Source of the DNA: Verrucomicrobiota bacterium
Lineage (GTDB): Bacteria > Verrucomicrobiota > Verrucomicrobiia > Limisphaerales > UBA9464
Reading direction: 5' to 3'
Length of the DNA: 38,005 nt
Assembly: GCA_017309115.1 (NCBI GenBank)
Contig: JAFLEF010000062.1
Span: 1 to 38,005 of the forward strand
Part shown: piece after piece, positions 8,362 through 16,030 of the stretch
Layout of the letters: every line of letters starts with the position of its first letter
Position numbering within the stretch: the stretch's first letter is position 1
Position numbers and translations under genes: made by a program
Notes under the pieces: model-generated
Seen by the model: the letters and a program-made list of their open reading frames with translations, nothing else
The model's database searches: none
What the model was told of the DNA's origin: nothing

Positions 8362-8997
8362 ATGTCGCCTCGTCGCCGTCTGCTTCTGCTCGCCTCGCTC
8401 GCTCTGGTGTTGGCGTGGGGATTGGCGTTCGGCGGATTCGCCTGGGCCCGCGCGACCCGTGTGACGCCGGAACGGATCAGCCGCTATGTGCAGTCGGTGG
8501 ACTGGGCGCGGCTGACTCCGGAACAACGGGAAAAAGCCCTGCGCAAACTGGCCGATCTCCTGAACCGATTGTCTCCCGAAGACCGTCGCACGGCCCGAAT
8601 GGATGCCGCCTTCCGCGGGCTTTTTCCGCAACTCACCACGGCCGAGAAGGAACTGTTCCTGGAACTCACCGTTCCCACCGGTTTCAATCAAATGCTGGTG
8701 GCCTTTGAACAGATGCCGGAGGACCGGCGACGGCGCGCCATTGGCGAATCGGTGCGCCGTCTGCGGGAGGCCCGGGAACGGGCGGCCGAGGAACCCCGGG
8801 CCGAAGGTGACACCAACGCCCCACCCGAACTAGCGCCGGAGCTGCAGGAGAAGGTGGTGCAACTGGGGTTGAAGAGCTTTTACGAGAGCGGATCGCCGGA
8901 TGTGAAGGCCGAGGTGGCGCCGCTACTGGAGGAGTTGCAACGGAACATGGAGAGCGGTCGGAGCTTTCGGCAGCGGCGGGGCCCGCCCGGACTATGA
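8362..8997 (+). CDS. Membrane-anchored helical protein, function unknown
   Basis: The product is 211 aa. One N-terminal membrane anchor (residues 5-29, [23 protein letters not shown]) follows a basic start (MSPRRR). The remainder is highly charged and predicted helical, with repeated [13 protein letters not shown] and [11 protein letters not shown] segments, then a Glu/Ala/Arg-rich stretch and a basic tail (RQRRGPPGL). It probably sits in the inner membrane with its bulk in the periplasm. It is the first gene of a four-gene operon: its TGA overlaps the ATG of the pseudopilin (ATGA, 8994-8997). No family is recognised. The helical segment echoes the small protein at 2193-2453, which also neighbours a pseudopilin. 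Confidence 0.75.
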   Translation: MSPRRRLLLLASLALVLAWGLAFGGFAWARATRVTPERISRYVQSVDWARLTPEQREKALRKLADLLNRLSPEDRRTARMDAAFRGLFPQLTTAEKELFLELTVPTGFNQMLVAFEQMPEDRRRRAIGESVRRLREARERAAEEPRAEGDTNAPPELAPELQEKVVQLGLKSFYESGSPDVKAEVAPLLEELQRNMESGRSFRQRRGPPGL

Positions 8998-9527
8998 AGC
9001 GACGTCAGGCCTTCACCTTGGTAGAACTTTTGGTGGTGATCGCGATCATCGGGGTACTGGCTGGGTTGATGTTGCCGGCTCTCTCGAAGTCCAGTGAACG
9101 GGCGCGGGTCACCGTCTGCCGCTCCAACCTGAGTCAATTGGGCGTGGCCTTGCGGGTGTATCTCGACGAAAATCGGAACCGGTTTCCGACGATGCACAAT
9201 CGGGTTCGCGGGACCAATGACGCCGGACTGCGGACGCCGGACGTCGTCCTTCAACCTCAACTGGGTGTCTCCCGGGTCTGGCAATGTCCGTCGGATCGGG
9301 TCCGCTTGTTCGAGGAGACCGGCTCCAGCTACTTCTGGAACAATCTGCTCAATGGCCAGACGGCGGATCAGGTGCGTTTGCTGGGATTGCCGATGAAGGA
9401 CTCGCGATTTCCCCTCTTTAGCGACAAGTCGGGATTTCATTCCGCGATGGGAAGCGGAAGGATGCAGAATCACCTCTACGCCGACGGACAGGTGAAAGAC
9501 TTCTTTCTTCTGGAGCCCGACAAATGA
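8994..9527 (+). CDS. Pseudopilin-like protein in an ABC-transporter operon
   Basis: The product is 177 aa. The prepilin signal is at the very N terminus ([23 protein letters not shown]), with Ala rather than Gly before the mature Phe and the conserved Glu at +5. [22 protein letters not shown] then a compact C-terminal domain follow, ending with [10 protein letters not shown], a variant of the DGHV tail in which His is replaced by Gln. It is expected to be processed by prepilin peptidase and held in the inner membrane. It overlaps both neighbours by ATGA, so translation is coupled to the helical membrane protein upstream and the ABC ATPase downstream, which is an unusual partnership for this family. 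Confidence 0.87.
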   Translation: MKRRQAFTLVELLVVIAIIGVLAGLMLPALSKSSERARVTVCRSNLSQLGVALRVYLDENRNRFPTMHNRVRGTNDAGLRTPDVVLQPQLGVSRVWQCPSDRVRLFEETGSSYFWNNLLNGQTADQVRLLGLPMKDSRFPLFSDKSGFHSAMGSGRMQNHLYADGQVKDFFLLEPDK

Positions 9528-10456
9528 TTCAGCTGCGTGATCTGAACAAACGCTTTGGGCGACGTCCCGCCGTGATCGGACTGTCCCTGGAGGTGCGTCG
9601 GGGCGATGTGTTTGGTCTGCTCGGACACAACGGCGCCGGCAAGAGCACGACGATTGGGATGTTGTTGGGTCAGGTCTGGCCTTCGAGCGGGACGGCGCTG
9701 ATTCAGGGGCACGATGTGGCCAGCGACCGCGCTCGCGCACTGGCCCGGGTGGGGGCGATCTTTGAGGCGCCAGCGTTTTACGATTATCTGAGCGGCTGGC
9801 GAAATCTGGAGATTCTGTCCGGATACACCGGGCCGACCGCGCCGGCCCGGTTGCGGGAGGTACTGGACTGGGTGGGGCTGTCGGGTCGGGAGGGTCAGGC
9901 CGTCCGGACTTATTCCCACGGAATGCGTGCCCGGTTGGCCTTGGCGCAAGCCTTGGTGCCGAATCCGGAATTGTTGATTCTCGACGAGCCGACCAATGGA
10001 CTCGACCCGGAAGGCATTCACGAAATGCGGGCGACCATTCGGCGGTTACATGCTGAGTTGGGGCTAACGTTGCTATTGTCCTCGCATCTGCTAACGGAGG
10101 TGGAGCAGTTGTGTTCGCGCATCGCTGTGTTGAATCAGGGCCGGAAAGTGTTTGAGGGCGCCCTGGCGGAGGCGCGGCAGGCTCAGGATTGGGTGCGGGT
10201 GGGAACGGATGATTTTCCGGCGGCCGTTCGGATGCTCACGACGGAGGGCTTGGTGACTCGCTCGCAGCCGGAGGGCTTGGTGTCCCTCGCGGCGGGAGTG
10301 CCAGTGAGTGCCGTAACCAAACGGTTGGTGGACGCCGGGTTCGCGGTTCACGAAATTCGCCGCGAAGTGCAGACCCTCGAGCAGTTCTATTTGTCCCTGA
10401 TGAAGGAGCCCGCCCCGCTGGAATCGGTGGCGTCGTTATCCGGTGAGAACCGCTGA
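9524..10456 (+). CDS. ABC transporter ATP-binding protein (CcmA/NatA type)
   Basis: The product is 310 aa. The ATPase domain (about 1-215) has Walker [10 protein letters not shown] (near 34-42), a signature loop of the [15 protein letters not shown] type used by NatA/CcmA-like exporters, Walker B LLILDEPT and the switch His in [12 protein letters not shown] ~90-residue C-terminal accessory domain ([17 protein letters not shown] onward) follows, as in DUF4162-type ABC-2 ATPases. It powers the ABC-2 permease encoded 12 bp downstream. Its ATG overlaps the pseudopilin stop. The substrate is unknown; family members move drugs, lipids, polysaccharides or act in gliding-type systems. Confidence 0.93.
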   Translation: MIQLRDLNKRFGRRPAVIGLSLEVRRGDVFGLLGHNGAGKSTTIGMLLGQVWPSSGTALIQGHDVASDRARALARVGAIFEAPAFYDYLSGWRNLEILSGYTGPTAPARLREVLDWVGLSGREGQAVRTYSHGMRARLALAQALVPNPELLILDEPTNGLDPEGIHEMRATIRRLHAELGLTLLLSSHLLTEVEQLCSRIAVLNQGRKVFEGALAEARQAQDWVRVGTDDFPAAVRMLTTEGLVTRSQPEGLVSLAAGVPVSAVTKRLVDAGFAVHEIRREVQTLEQFYLSLMKEPAPLESVASLSGENR

Positions 10457-10468
10457 ATTCTGGCTCGC

Positions 10469-11305
10469 ATGTTTCTAACCCAACTCCGGCACGAACTCTG
10501 GAAGCTGTTTGGCAAGCAGCGCACCTATCTGGGTTTCGGCATGTTCTTCCTGGCGCAGGTGGTGATCCTGATGGTGTTTCGGTTCTCGCGGGCTTCCCGC
10601 GGCATGGGAGATCTGCTGGAGAACAACGGCTACTCCTTCACGGATTTTCTTTCTCCGCTCACGGCGGCGGCTTTCACCAACTTCTGGTTGGCGTACCTGC
10701 TGTTGCCGCTCTACGGCTCGCTCATTGGCGGCGACCTGGTGGCGAAGGAAGCAGAGGATGGAACACTCCGCATGATTCTGGCGCGACCGGTGTCGCGGGT
10801 CCGGTTGCTGGCGCTGAAGTGGGTCGCGGGCGCGGTCTTCTCGCTGATTCTGACCCTGGTGCTGGGTCTGACGGGACTGGCGTTGGGGATGATGTTCTTT
10901 CCCTGGGGAGGGCTGTTCGTCTTTGTTCCGGGCGAATTGTTCGGGGTGTTCTCCGCGGGCGACGGACTCGTGCGCTATGCCGGGGCGCATCTGCTGATGA
11001 TGGTTAAGGCCACGACGGTGATGGGGTTGGCCTTCTTCTTCGGATGTCTACCGGTGAAGCCGGCGGCGGCGACCATTCTCGCGCTGTCGTTCATCTTTCT
11101 GAATTTCATCCTGATGAACATCCCGTGGTTTGCCGATCTGAAGCCGTGGTTTCTGACGTACCATTTGAATCTCTGGCAGCAGCTTTACGAGCAACCGGTG
11201 CCGTGGTCTCGGGTGGGTGAGTCCCTGAGTCTGCTGGCCGGTTTCAACGCGACTTTCTTCGCCGCCGGTGCGGCGGTGTTCGGTCTGCGCGATTTGAAGT
11301 CGTGA
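10469..11305 (+). CDS. ABC-2 type transporter permease
   Basis: The product is 278 aa with about six membrane helices: near 20-40, 70-90, 110-145 (two), 165-215 and 250-272. The layout and the segment LLPLYGSLIGGDLVAKEAEDGTLRMILARPVSR match ABC-2 permeases of the NosY/GldF-like class, where a conserved EDGTL motif sits in the first cytoplasmic loop. It is the membrane partner of the ATPase ending at 10456 and closes the operon that starts at 8362. No terminator is visible; a repeat-rich gap follows. Confidence 0.9.
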   Translation: MFLTQLRHELWKLFGKQRTYLGFGMFFLAQVVILMVFRFSRASRGMGDLLENNGYSFTDFLSPLTAAAFTNFWLAYLLLPLYGSLIGGDLVAKEAEDGTLRMILARPVSRVRLLALKWVAGAVFSLILTLVLGLTGLALGMMFFPWGGLFVFVPGELFGVFSAGDGLVRYAGAHLLMMVKATTVMGLAFFFGCLPVKPAAATILALSFIFLNFILMNIPWFADLKPWFLTYHLNLWQQLYEQPVPWSRVGESLSLLAGFNATFFAAGAAVFGLRDLKS

Positions 11306-11406
11306 GGTGGGACTTCCGTGACCGAAGAGGGGAATGAATCTGGAAAGCCGGAAAGGGAGCGGGAGAGGGGGGAAAGTGGGAGGGGGAGACTTGGAGAGAC
11401 GGTGAA

Positions 11407-11453
11407 GGAGTCGCGAAGCGTTTGGAGTGCGGCAGCCCTCTGCCGCTTTGGGG
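11407..11453. repeat. Palindromic repeat family III, copy 2
   Basis: GCGGCAG-CCCT-CTGCCGC (11429-11446) lies beside the tail TCGCGAAGCGTTTGGAGTG, the reverse complement layout of the copy at 1435-1482. Stem bases differ from that copy by a compensatory C-G/T-A exchange. Confidence 0.65.
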
Positions 11454-11540
11454 CGCGTCGATGCCAGGTGGCCGCCAGAGTTACCCAATTTCCAGTCGCC
11501 TGGACGAAAAGCAGTCAACTACTAGGTGGGAGTGGGAGTC

Positions 11541-11570
11541 CGCAGATTGACGCCGATTCTCGCAGATTTT
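11541..11570. repeat. 10-bp tandem repeat CGCAGATTGA, three degenerate copies
   Basis: CGCAGATTGA, CGCCGATTCT and CGCAGATTTT follow one another with a strict 10-bp period. The same unit recurs three times perfectly at 14789-14818 and once at 15929. Confidence 0.7.
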
Positions 11571-11606
11571 CGGAGGGGCGTGGTAGCCGGGCGCGGTCTT
11601 CGGTAT

Positions 11607-11711
11607 GTAGTACCGGCTTTAGCCGGTGGAGCTGTAGAACAAGCTGGGCGTTTAAGGACTCCATAGGCGTGAGCTCGAGGCGACGGCTCCGCCGCCTGAA
11701 GGCGGGACTCC
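11607..11711. repeat. 105-bp inverted-end element (family I), copy A
   Basis: The left end carries hairpin CCGGC-TTTA-GCCGG and the right end CCGCC-TGAA-GGCGG then GGACTCC. The core has GAACAAGCTGGGC. The left head is degraded (GTAGTACC instead of GGAGTCCC). Both this copy and copy B are preceded by GGCGCGGTCTTCGGTATG, showing that the flank was duplicated with the element. A 14-bp unit (CGAACGGGGAACTC) repeats two to three times directly after it. Confidence 0.85.
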
Positions 11712-11771
11712 GAACGGGGAACTCCGAACGGGGAACTCCGAGCGGGGGGAACCCGGCGCGGTCTTCGGTAT

Positions 11772-11876
11772 GGAGTCCCGGCTTCAGCCGGTGGAGCTGT
11801 AGAACAAGTTGGGTGTTTAGGGACTCCACGGGCGTGAGATCGAGGCGATGGCTCCGCCGCCTGAAGGCGGGACTCC
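11772..11876. repeat. 105-bp inverted-end element (family I), copy B
   Basis: It starts GGAGTCCCGGCTTCAGCCGG and ends with CCGCCTGAAGGCGGGACTCC, which are 18/20 identical as inverted repeats; the two differences are a compensatory pair in the hairpin stem. It is same-oriented as copy A, 165 bp downstream, and exactly the same length. Confidence 0.9.
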
Positions 11877-12004
11877 GAACAAAAAGGCGGGACTCGGATC
11901 GATGGGGAGCGGATTTGCGCTCGTCGGGCGGGGATGCGGGCGGCAGTGTTCGGGCAACCAATTCAGTCGATTTTGCCATTTCACCATCAACCCCTGTTCC
12001 TGCC

Positions 12005-12505
12005 ATGCGTTATGTGATGAAGGAGAAGTTCTGGACGCTGACCAATCAGTTCGACATTCGGGACGATACCGGGAAGGTCGTGTTCCTGGTCAAAGGTCAG
12101 TTCTTCAGTTTGGGCGACAAGTTGTCGTTTCAGGACCCGTCCGGAAACGAACTCCTGTTCATCCGGCAGAAGATGCTTTCGTTGGGACACACGTTTCTGC
12201 TGGAACGAAAGGGTGAGGTCATTGCCCGAGTGTACCGGCATTTGTTCACGCTGATCCGGTATCGGTTCACCGTGGATGTTCCGGGTCCCAATGACCTCGA
12301 GGCGGCCGGAGACTTTCTCAACCACGAGTACACCTTTACCCGGCCTGGCGCCGCTGGGCCGGTGGCGACGGCGAGCAAGCGATGGTTTTCCTGGGTGGAT
12401 ACCTACGGCATCGACATCGCGCCCGGGGAAGATGACGTGATGCTGCTGGCGTGCGCCGTCGTGATCGACCTGGTGATGCATCCTTCCGACGGACGGTTGT
12501 CCTGA
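12005..12505 (+). CDS. LURP-one-related (LOR/tubby-like) protein
   Basis: The product is 166 aa, the normal length for the bacterial LURP-one-related family (Pfam LOR, PF04525). The opening RYVMKEKFWTLTNQFDIRDDTGKVVF and the repeated beta-strand/turn layout (VKGQFFSLGDKLSFQDPSGNELLFIRQK) are characteristic; the fold is a 12-stranded tubby-like barrel around a hydrophobic helix, here near residues 145-158 (DDVMLLACAVVIDLVM). The function of bacterial members is not established; relation to phospholipid scramblases suggests membrane or lipid contact. The reading frame is open far upstream through repeats, but the ATG at 12005 matches the family start. It is convergent with the cupin gene, 39 bp apart. 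Confidence 0.87.
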   Translation: MRYVMKEKFWTLTNQFDIRDDTGKVVFLVKGQFFSLGDKLSFQDPSGNELLFIRQKMLSLGHTFLLERKGEVIARVYRHLFTLIRYRFTVDVPGPNDLEAAGDFLNHEYTFTRPGAAGPVATASKRWFSWVDTYGIDIAPGEDDVMLLACAVVIDLVMHPSDGRLS

Positions 12506-12544
12506 ACCGGACAGCATCAACTGAGCATTTCGACAGACTCAGCC

Positions 12545-13021
12545 CTACTCCTCGCCGTCGTAGTATTCCGTAAACACGGGGCGGAATGTCTTGGCTAAGG
12601 TGGTCATGGCGACTTTGCCGCTGTCCGGATAGTGGCAATCATCGGCGATGGGGTTGTCGGAGATGACCCAGAATTCGAGGGGCTCCGTTCCGGTGTTGGT
12701 CACCGAGTGGGCCTCGCCGGGGGGTGTCAGGAAGGCGTCGCCAGCACGGATCGGGGTGTTGCCTTCGGGAGTCCGAACTTCTCCGGTGCCTTGAGTCACT
12801 AAATAGAATTCCCATTGGGCGGAGTGGCTGTGGAACGGGTAGTTGATGGCACCGGGCGGGACGCGGAATTGGTCCAATTCGAAGGGCCAACCTCCGCCCC
12901 AGGTACCGGTGTCAGGCTTGGAGCCCATCGCCTGGCTGGGACGGCGGAAGCTGCGGGCGAATTTGCCTTTGGGCGAACGTTGCTCGGTCCAAGGCAGGTC
13001 GGGAACGTGGATCTTGGTCAT
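12545..13021 (-). CDS. Cupin-domain protein
   Basis: The product is 158 aa with a single cupin barrel at about 50-130. Metal-binding residues are visible in motif 1, H64 and H66 in PFHSHSAQWEFYLV with E71, and H105 in motif 2 (GDAFLTPPGEAHSVTN). Small single-domain cupins of this type act as isomerases, dioxygenases or sugar-binding proteins; the residues alone do not decide which. The C terminus is acidic (YYDGEE). The gene is divergent from IMP dehydrogenase with 167 bp between them. No substrate can be inferred. Confidence 0.87.
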   Translation of the reverse strand: MTKIHVPDLPWTEQRSPKGKFARSFRRPSQAMGSKPDTGTWGGGWPFELDQFRVPPGAINYPFHSHSAQWEFYLVTQGTGEVRTPEGNTPIRAGDAFLTPPGEAHSVTNTGTEPLEFWVISDNPIADDCHYPDSGKVAMTTLAKTFRPVFTEYYDGEE

Positions 13022-13153
13022 GCGCGGAAATCCTGCGAATTCGGGGCCGGCGCGTCAGGAGAATTCCCGATTTTCCGGCGCAGAATCAGTTCTTTCGAGG
13101 GAACCGCCTCCGGTCTGGGTCGGGACAGCCATCCGGGTGTCGTGGCATTCCCC

Positions 13154-13182
13154 TTGCCAAGGACCGGGTGCTTCCCTGATTT
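13154..13182 (+). promoter_or_regulatory. Possible promoter of the IMP dehydrogenase gene
   Basis: TTGCCA (13154-13159, 5/6 to the -35 consensus) is followed after 17 bp by TGATTT (13177-13182), a poor -10 that nonetheless ends exactly 6 nt before the ATG, as for the 8362 gene. Confidence 0.3.
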
Positions 13183-13188
13183 TCGCTC

Positions 13189-14769
13189 ATGGCAACACCG
13201 GTTGACCCCGCGGAGATCGATTCCGCGTTCTACCAGCCCGCCGACGAGTTTTTCCCGAGTCAGCGCGGCGTGGCTCTCACTTACGACGACGTCACTCTGG
13301 CGACGCTCTATTCGGACGTCCTGCCGCGGGAGACTCAGCTGGACACCACCCTGGCGGAAGGGTTGGAACTGCACGTCCCCATTGTGTCGGCCGACATGGA
13401 CACGGTGACTGAATCCCGGATGGCCATCGCTTTGGCGCAACATGGCGGTCTGGGACTGATCCACTACAACATGACCGAACGCGACCAGCTTTCGGAGGTC
13501 AGCCGGGTCAAGAATCACGTTCACGGGCTGATTCAGGATCCCATCAAGGTTCAGGCGGACCAGGAGATCGGCGAGGTTCTGGCCCTTATTGAGAAGAAGA
13601 AGTTTTCGTTCAGCACCTTTCCGGTCGTGGACTCCGGGAATCGGTTGCTGGGCCTGTTGCCGGGCCACGTGGTGAAGCCGCGCTATGCCAAGCGGAAGGT
13701 GCATGAAGCGCTGACTCCCCGGGCGGAAGTGCGGACCATTCACGAGCGGGAGCTGGCGAGCGATCCCATTGGTCGGGCGGATCGGTTCTTCACGGAGAAT
13801 CCGGGCATTCACAAGCTGTTGGTGGTGGATGATGACGATCGGCTGCGCGGACTGTTCACGATGAGCGACATCGAGCGCATCACCCAGGAACGCAGTGCGC
13901 AGCTGAAGCCAGCTCGGGACAGTCGGTTTCGACTGGTGTGCGGGGCGGCGATTGCCACGAGCCGGAAAGCGGATGGCACGTTGGATCGGGACCGAATCGT
14001 GGCCCACGTGGGAGCCTTGGTGGAACGCGGGCTGGATGTGGTCGCGGTCTCCACCGCCCACGGACACAGCCGCGGCGTAGGAGAAACCGTGCGCCTAGTG
14101 CGCGACGCGTTCCCGCGGTTGCCGATCATTGCCGGCAACGTGACGAGTGCGGCGGGCGTGGACTTCCTCGCGGAAGCGGGCGCCAATGTCATCAAGGTGG
14201 GGCAGGGTCCGGGATCCATTTGCACCACTCGGATTGTGGCGGGGGTGGGTATTCCGCAGTTCACGGCGCTCTATGTGGCGTCTCGCGCGGCCCGGCGGCG
14301 CGGAGTCACGGTTCTCGCTGATGGTGGGATTTCCAAGTCCGGGGACATCGTGAAGGCATTGACCCTGGCGCAGGGTGTGGTGTGCGGCGGACTCTTTGCC
14401 GGATGTCCGGAAGCGCCGGGTCAGATCATTGAGATCAACGGGAAGCTGTATAAGCAGTACCGCGGCATGGGCAGCATGGCGGCGATGAAGGCCGGGTCCG
14501 CAGCGCGCTACGGCCATTCCACTTCGGACACCAGCCGCAAAGTGGCGGCCGAAGGGATTGAGGCGCTCAAGGAAGCGTCGGCTGGATTGGATCAGGTGCT
14601 GTCCCAGTTGGTCGGTGGCTTGCAGTCCGGCCTCGGGTACTTGGGGGCGCAGAATCTGGCTCAGTTGCGCGAGAAGGCCCGGTACATCCGGATCACGACA
14701 GCGGGCTTGCGGGAAGCAGCGCCGCATGACGTCGTGGAAGTGAAGACGACCACGACGTCAGCCAATTGA
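13189..14769 (+). CDS. guaB: IMP dehydrogenase-family protein, divergent
   Basis: The product is 526 aa. The IMPDH/GMPR TIM barrel is split by two CBS domains (about 113-235), the IMPDH layout. The catalytic loop [18 protein letters not shown] holds C345. The flap [15 protein letters not shown] and the R440-Y441 pair are kept, and the C terminus ([32 protein letters not shown]) matches IMPDH. The enzyme oxidises IMP to XMP with NAD in guanine synthesis. Three sites differ from what I recall of the consensus: Ser288 replaces the Asp of the DxxHGHS loop, Gly401 replaces the phosphate-binding Ser of VGSMLAG, and GQGPG replaces GIGPG. So the family is clear but IMP dehydrogenase activity is less sure than usual. 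GMP reductase is unlikely because CBS domains are present. Confidence 0.85.
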   Translation: MATPVDPAEIDSAFYQPADEFFPSQRGVALTYDDVTLATLYSDVLPRETQLDTTLAEGLELHVPIVSADMDTVTESRMAIALAQHGGLGLIHYNMTERDQLSEVSRVKNHVHGLIQDPIKVQADQEIGEVLALIEKKKFSFSTFPVVDSGNRLLGLLPGHVVKPRYAKRKVHEALTPRAEVRTIHERELASDPIGRADRFFTENPGIHKLLVVDDDDRLRGLFTMSDIERITQERSAQLKPARDSRFRLVCGAAIATSRKADGTLDRDRIVAHVGALVERGLDVVAVSTAHGHSRGVGETVRLVRDAFPRLPIIAGNVTSAAGVDFLAEAGANVIKVGQGPGSICTTRIVAGVGIPQFTALYVASRAARRRGVTVLADGGISKSGDIVKALTLAQGVVCGGLFAGCPEAPGQIIEINGKLYKQYRGMGSMAAMKAGSAARYGHSTSDTSRKVAAEGIEALKEASAGLDQVLSQLVGGLQSGLGYLGAQNLAQLREKARYIRITTAGLREAAPHDVVEVKTTTTSAN

Positions 14770-14788
14770 ACTGGGGGAGTTTTGAACC

Positions 14789-14818
14789 GCAGATTGACGC
14801 AGATTGACGCAGATTGAT
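14789..14818. repeat. 10-bp tandem repeat CGCAGATTGA, three perfect copies
   Basis: Three perfect direct CGCAGATTGA units follow the leader TTTTGAAC in the gap after the IMPDH gene. The 10-bp period is close to one helical turn. Confidence 0.85.
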
Positions 14819-14822
14819 TCCG

Positions 14823-14916
14823 TGGTGGGGCGACGTTCCCCGGAGCCGTGCGTGGGTGGACTGGTGATGCGTCATTCGCCGGGACGTGAACGGCTCGGCG
14901 GAGCCTCGCCCCACCA
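14823..14916. repeat. 94-bp palindromic element with 27-bp inverted ends (family II)
   Basis: The left end 14823-14849 starts TGGTGGGGCGACG and the right end 14890-14916 is its inverted repeat, 23 of 27 positions identical. The right arm itself folds (GGCTC-CGCC-GAGCC). The element fills the gap between the convergent IMPDH and DNA-repair genes. The segment CGTCATTCGCCGGGAC in its centre resembles CGTCACTCGCCGGGAC at 1422-1437. Confidence 0.75.
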
Positions 14917-14930
14917 GGAATTACGCGCGC

Positions 14931-15806
14931 TCAGGCGGCGCGCTGGCGTAGGTCGAGGGCTTGGCGGTTGCCCTTCTTAGCGGGATGGCGCAGGGCGTGG
15001 CGGATGAGCCAGCGGCGTTCGGCGGAGGCTTGCTTCAACCACCGTTCGCACTGTTCGAAGACCAGATCGGGATGGTCCTTGGCGACGTCGCCCAAGTGAT
15101 TGGCGACACTCCGGCGAACGTAGAGGTCAGGATCGTCCTTCAATGCCTCGAGAATGGGCAGCGTGGGTCGGGGATCGCGGATGAACTGGGGAATTCGGGG
15201 AGCCCACGGCAGTCGGGGTCGGGTGCCCTCGGAGCAGAGCCGGCGGACATGCGGATCGGGATCGCGAGTCCACTCCATTAGGCGCGCCAGAGTTCGCTCC
15301 GGCCAGCGAATCAGGAACGGTCGGATACAGAACTCGGCGCTGAAGCGGCGGGTGATTTCGTATTGGGCGGCCAGGGAGGCTTCGAAGGGATCCTCGCCCT
15401 CGTTGTAAGCGGGATCGGTTCCGAATTGGGCGACGAAGCTGACGTGCGGCAGGTAGAAGAAGGGCGCGAGGCCGAGGTCATCGGTGTCCTTCAGCGGCGG
15501 TCCCAGGGAAGTGACCAGGAGTTTCACCGCGGTTTCGTAGCGGGGCGGCAAATGGGAGCGGAGGGCTCGCGCGAGATGGTTGCCGCGCTCCAGGATTCCC
15601 AGCGGAGCGAGACCGTCCAGGGCGGTTCGGGTGAATCCAGGGGAATCGAACGGGGGATGGACGCGTCGAACGTTGTAGGCCAGACACTCCACGGCATCCC
15701 GATCCAGAAGGTCTTTCAGGGTGCTGCCCTTGGCGATAAATCCCGGGGCTTTGGGCAGTCGGGGTCCGGAGTCGGCGGCCTGAGAATTTTTCCGGGAAGC
15801 GGTCAT
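14931..15806 (-). CDS. DNA alkylation repair protein (AlkC/AlkD-like, HEAT-like repeats)
   Basis: The product is 291 aa. The C-terminal half has HEAT-like helical pairs: ARLMEWTRDPDPHVRRLCSEGTRPR, PILEALKDDPDLYVRRSVANHLGDVAKDHPDLV and RWLIRHALRHPAKKG. This arrangement and the ARPFLIRWPERTL-type helix are those of the AlkC branch (COG4335), DNA glycosylases that remove N3- and N7-alkylated purines without base flipping. Residues 1-60 are basic and less conserved. It acts on chromosomal DNA in the cytoplasm. It is convergent with the IMPDH gene and appears to be monocistronic. The start at 15806 is an ATG; the next Met in frame is too far inside. Confidence 0.8.
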   Translation of the reverse strand: MTASRKNSQAADSGPRLPKAPGFIAKGSTLKDLLDRDAVECLAYNVRRVHPPFDSPGFTRTALDGLAPLGILERGNHLARALRSHLPPRYETAVKLLVTSLGPPLKDTDDLGLAPFFYLPHVSFVAQFGTDPAYNEGEDPFEASLAAQYEITRRFSAEFCIRPFLIRWPERTLARLMEWTRDPDPHVRRLCSEGTRPRLPWAPRIPQFIRDPRPTLPILEALKDDPDLYVRRSVANHLGDVAKDHPDLVFEQCERWLKQASAERRWLIRHALRHPAKKGNRQALDLRQRAA

Positions 15807-16030
15807 GACGTCGGGCTAGAGAGTTTCCCGGGTTGGTGCGGGAGGGAAGTTCAACCTCGGGATTTGCGGGCCTCAATTCATCGGGGTTGCCGGGCGTGAC
15901 GGGTTCCTCGTGGGGGAGGTTTTTAACCGCAGATTTAACACTTGAAACTTCCAACTCCTCCACCCCGGCATAGCCTCATCGGCACGATCCCCGTCCATCG
16001 GTGCCATCGTTGGACGGATTCCTGCCGTCC
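15807..16030. other. Divergent intergenic region
   Basis: The gap separates the divergent DNA-repair and secreted-protein genes and should hold both promoters. I could not place a convincing promoter. It contains one copy of the CGCAGATT unit with its usual leader (TTTTTAACCGCAGATTTA, 15919-15938). Confidence 0.5.

Larger units (their letters stand above)
11306..12004. other. Repeat-rich gene desert
   Basis: No protein-coding gene is supported over about 700 bp. The stretch holds a purine-rich run (11340-11400), palindromic repeat family III copy 2, a 10-bp tandem repeat, two 105-bp inverted-end elements with a small tandem repeat between them, and the upstream region of the LURP-one-like gene. 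An open frame crosses it in phase with the gene at 12005 but is repeat-derived. Confidence 0.8.

Noticed and set aside
11318-12004. Long N-terminal extension of the LURP-one-like gene
   Set aside because: It is translated from the 105-bp elements and related repeats; family members begin at the Met at 12005.
12506-12544. Terminator between the LURP-one-like and cupin genes
   Set aside because: Only a 5-bp stem (CTGAG/CTCAG) is present and no T-run follows.
13018-14067. Open frame of 349 codons opposite the IMPDH gene
   Set aside because: Shadow of the GC-rich IMPDH coding strand.
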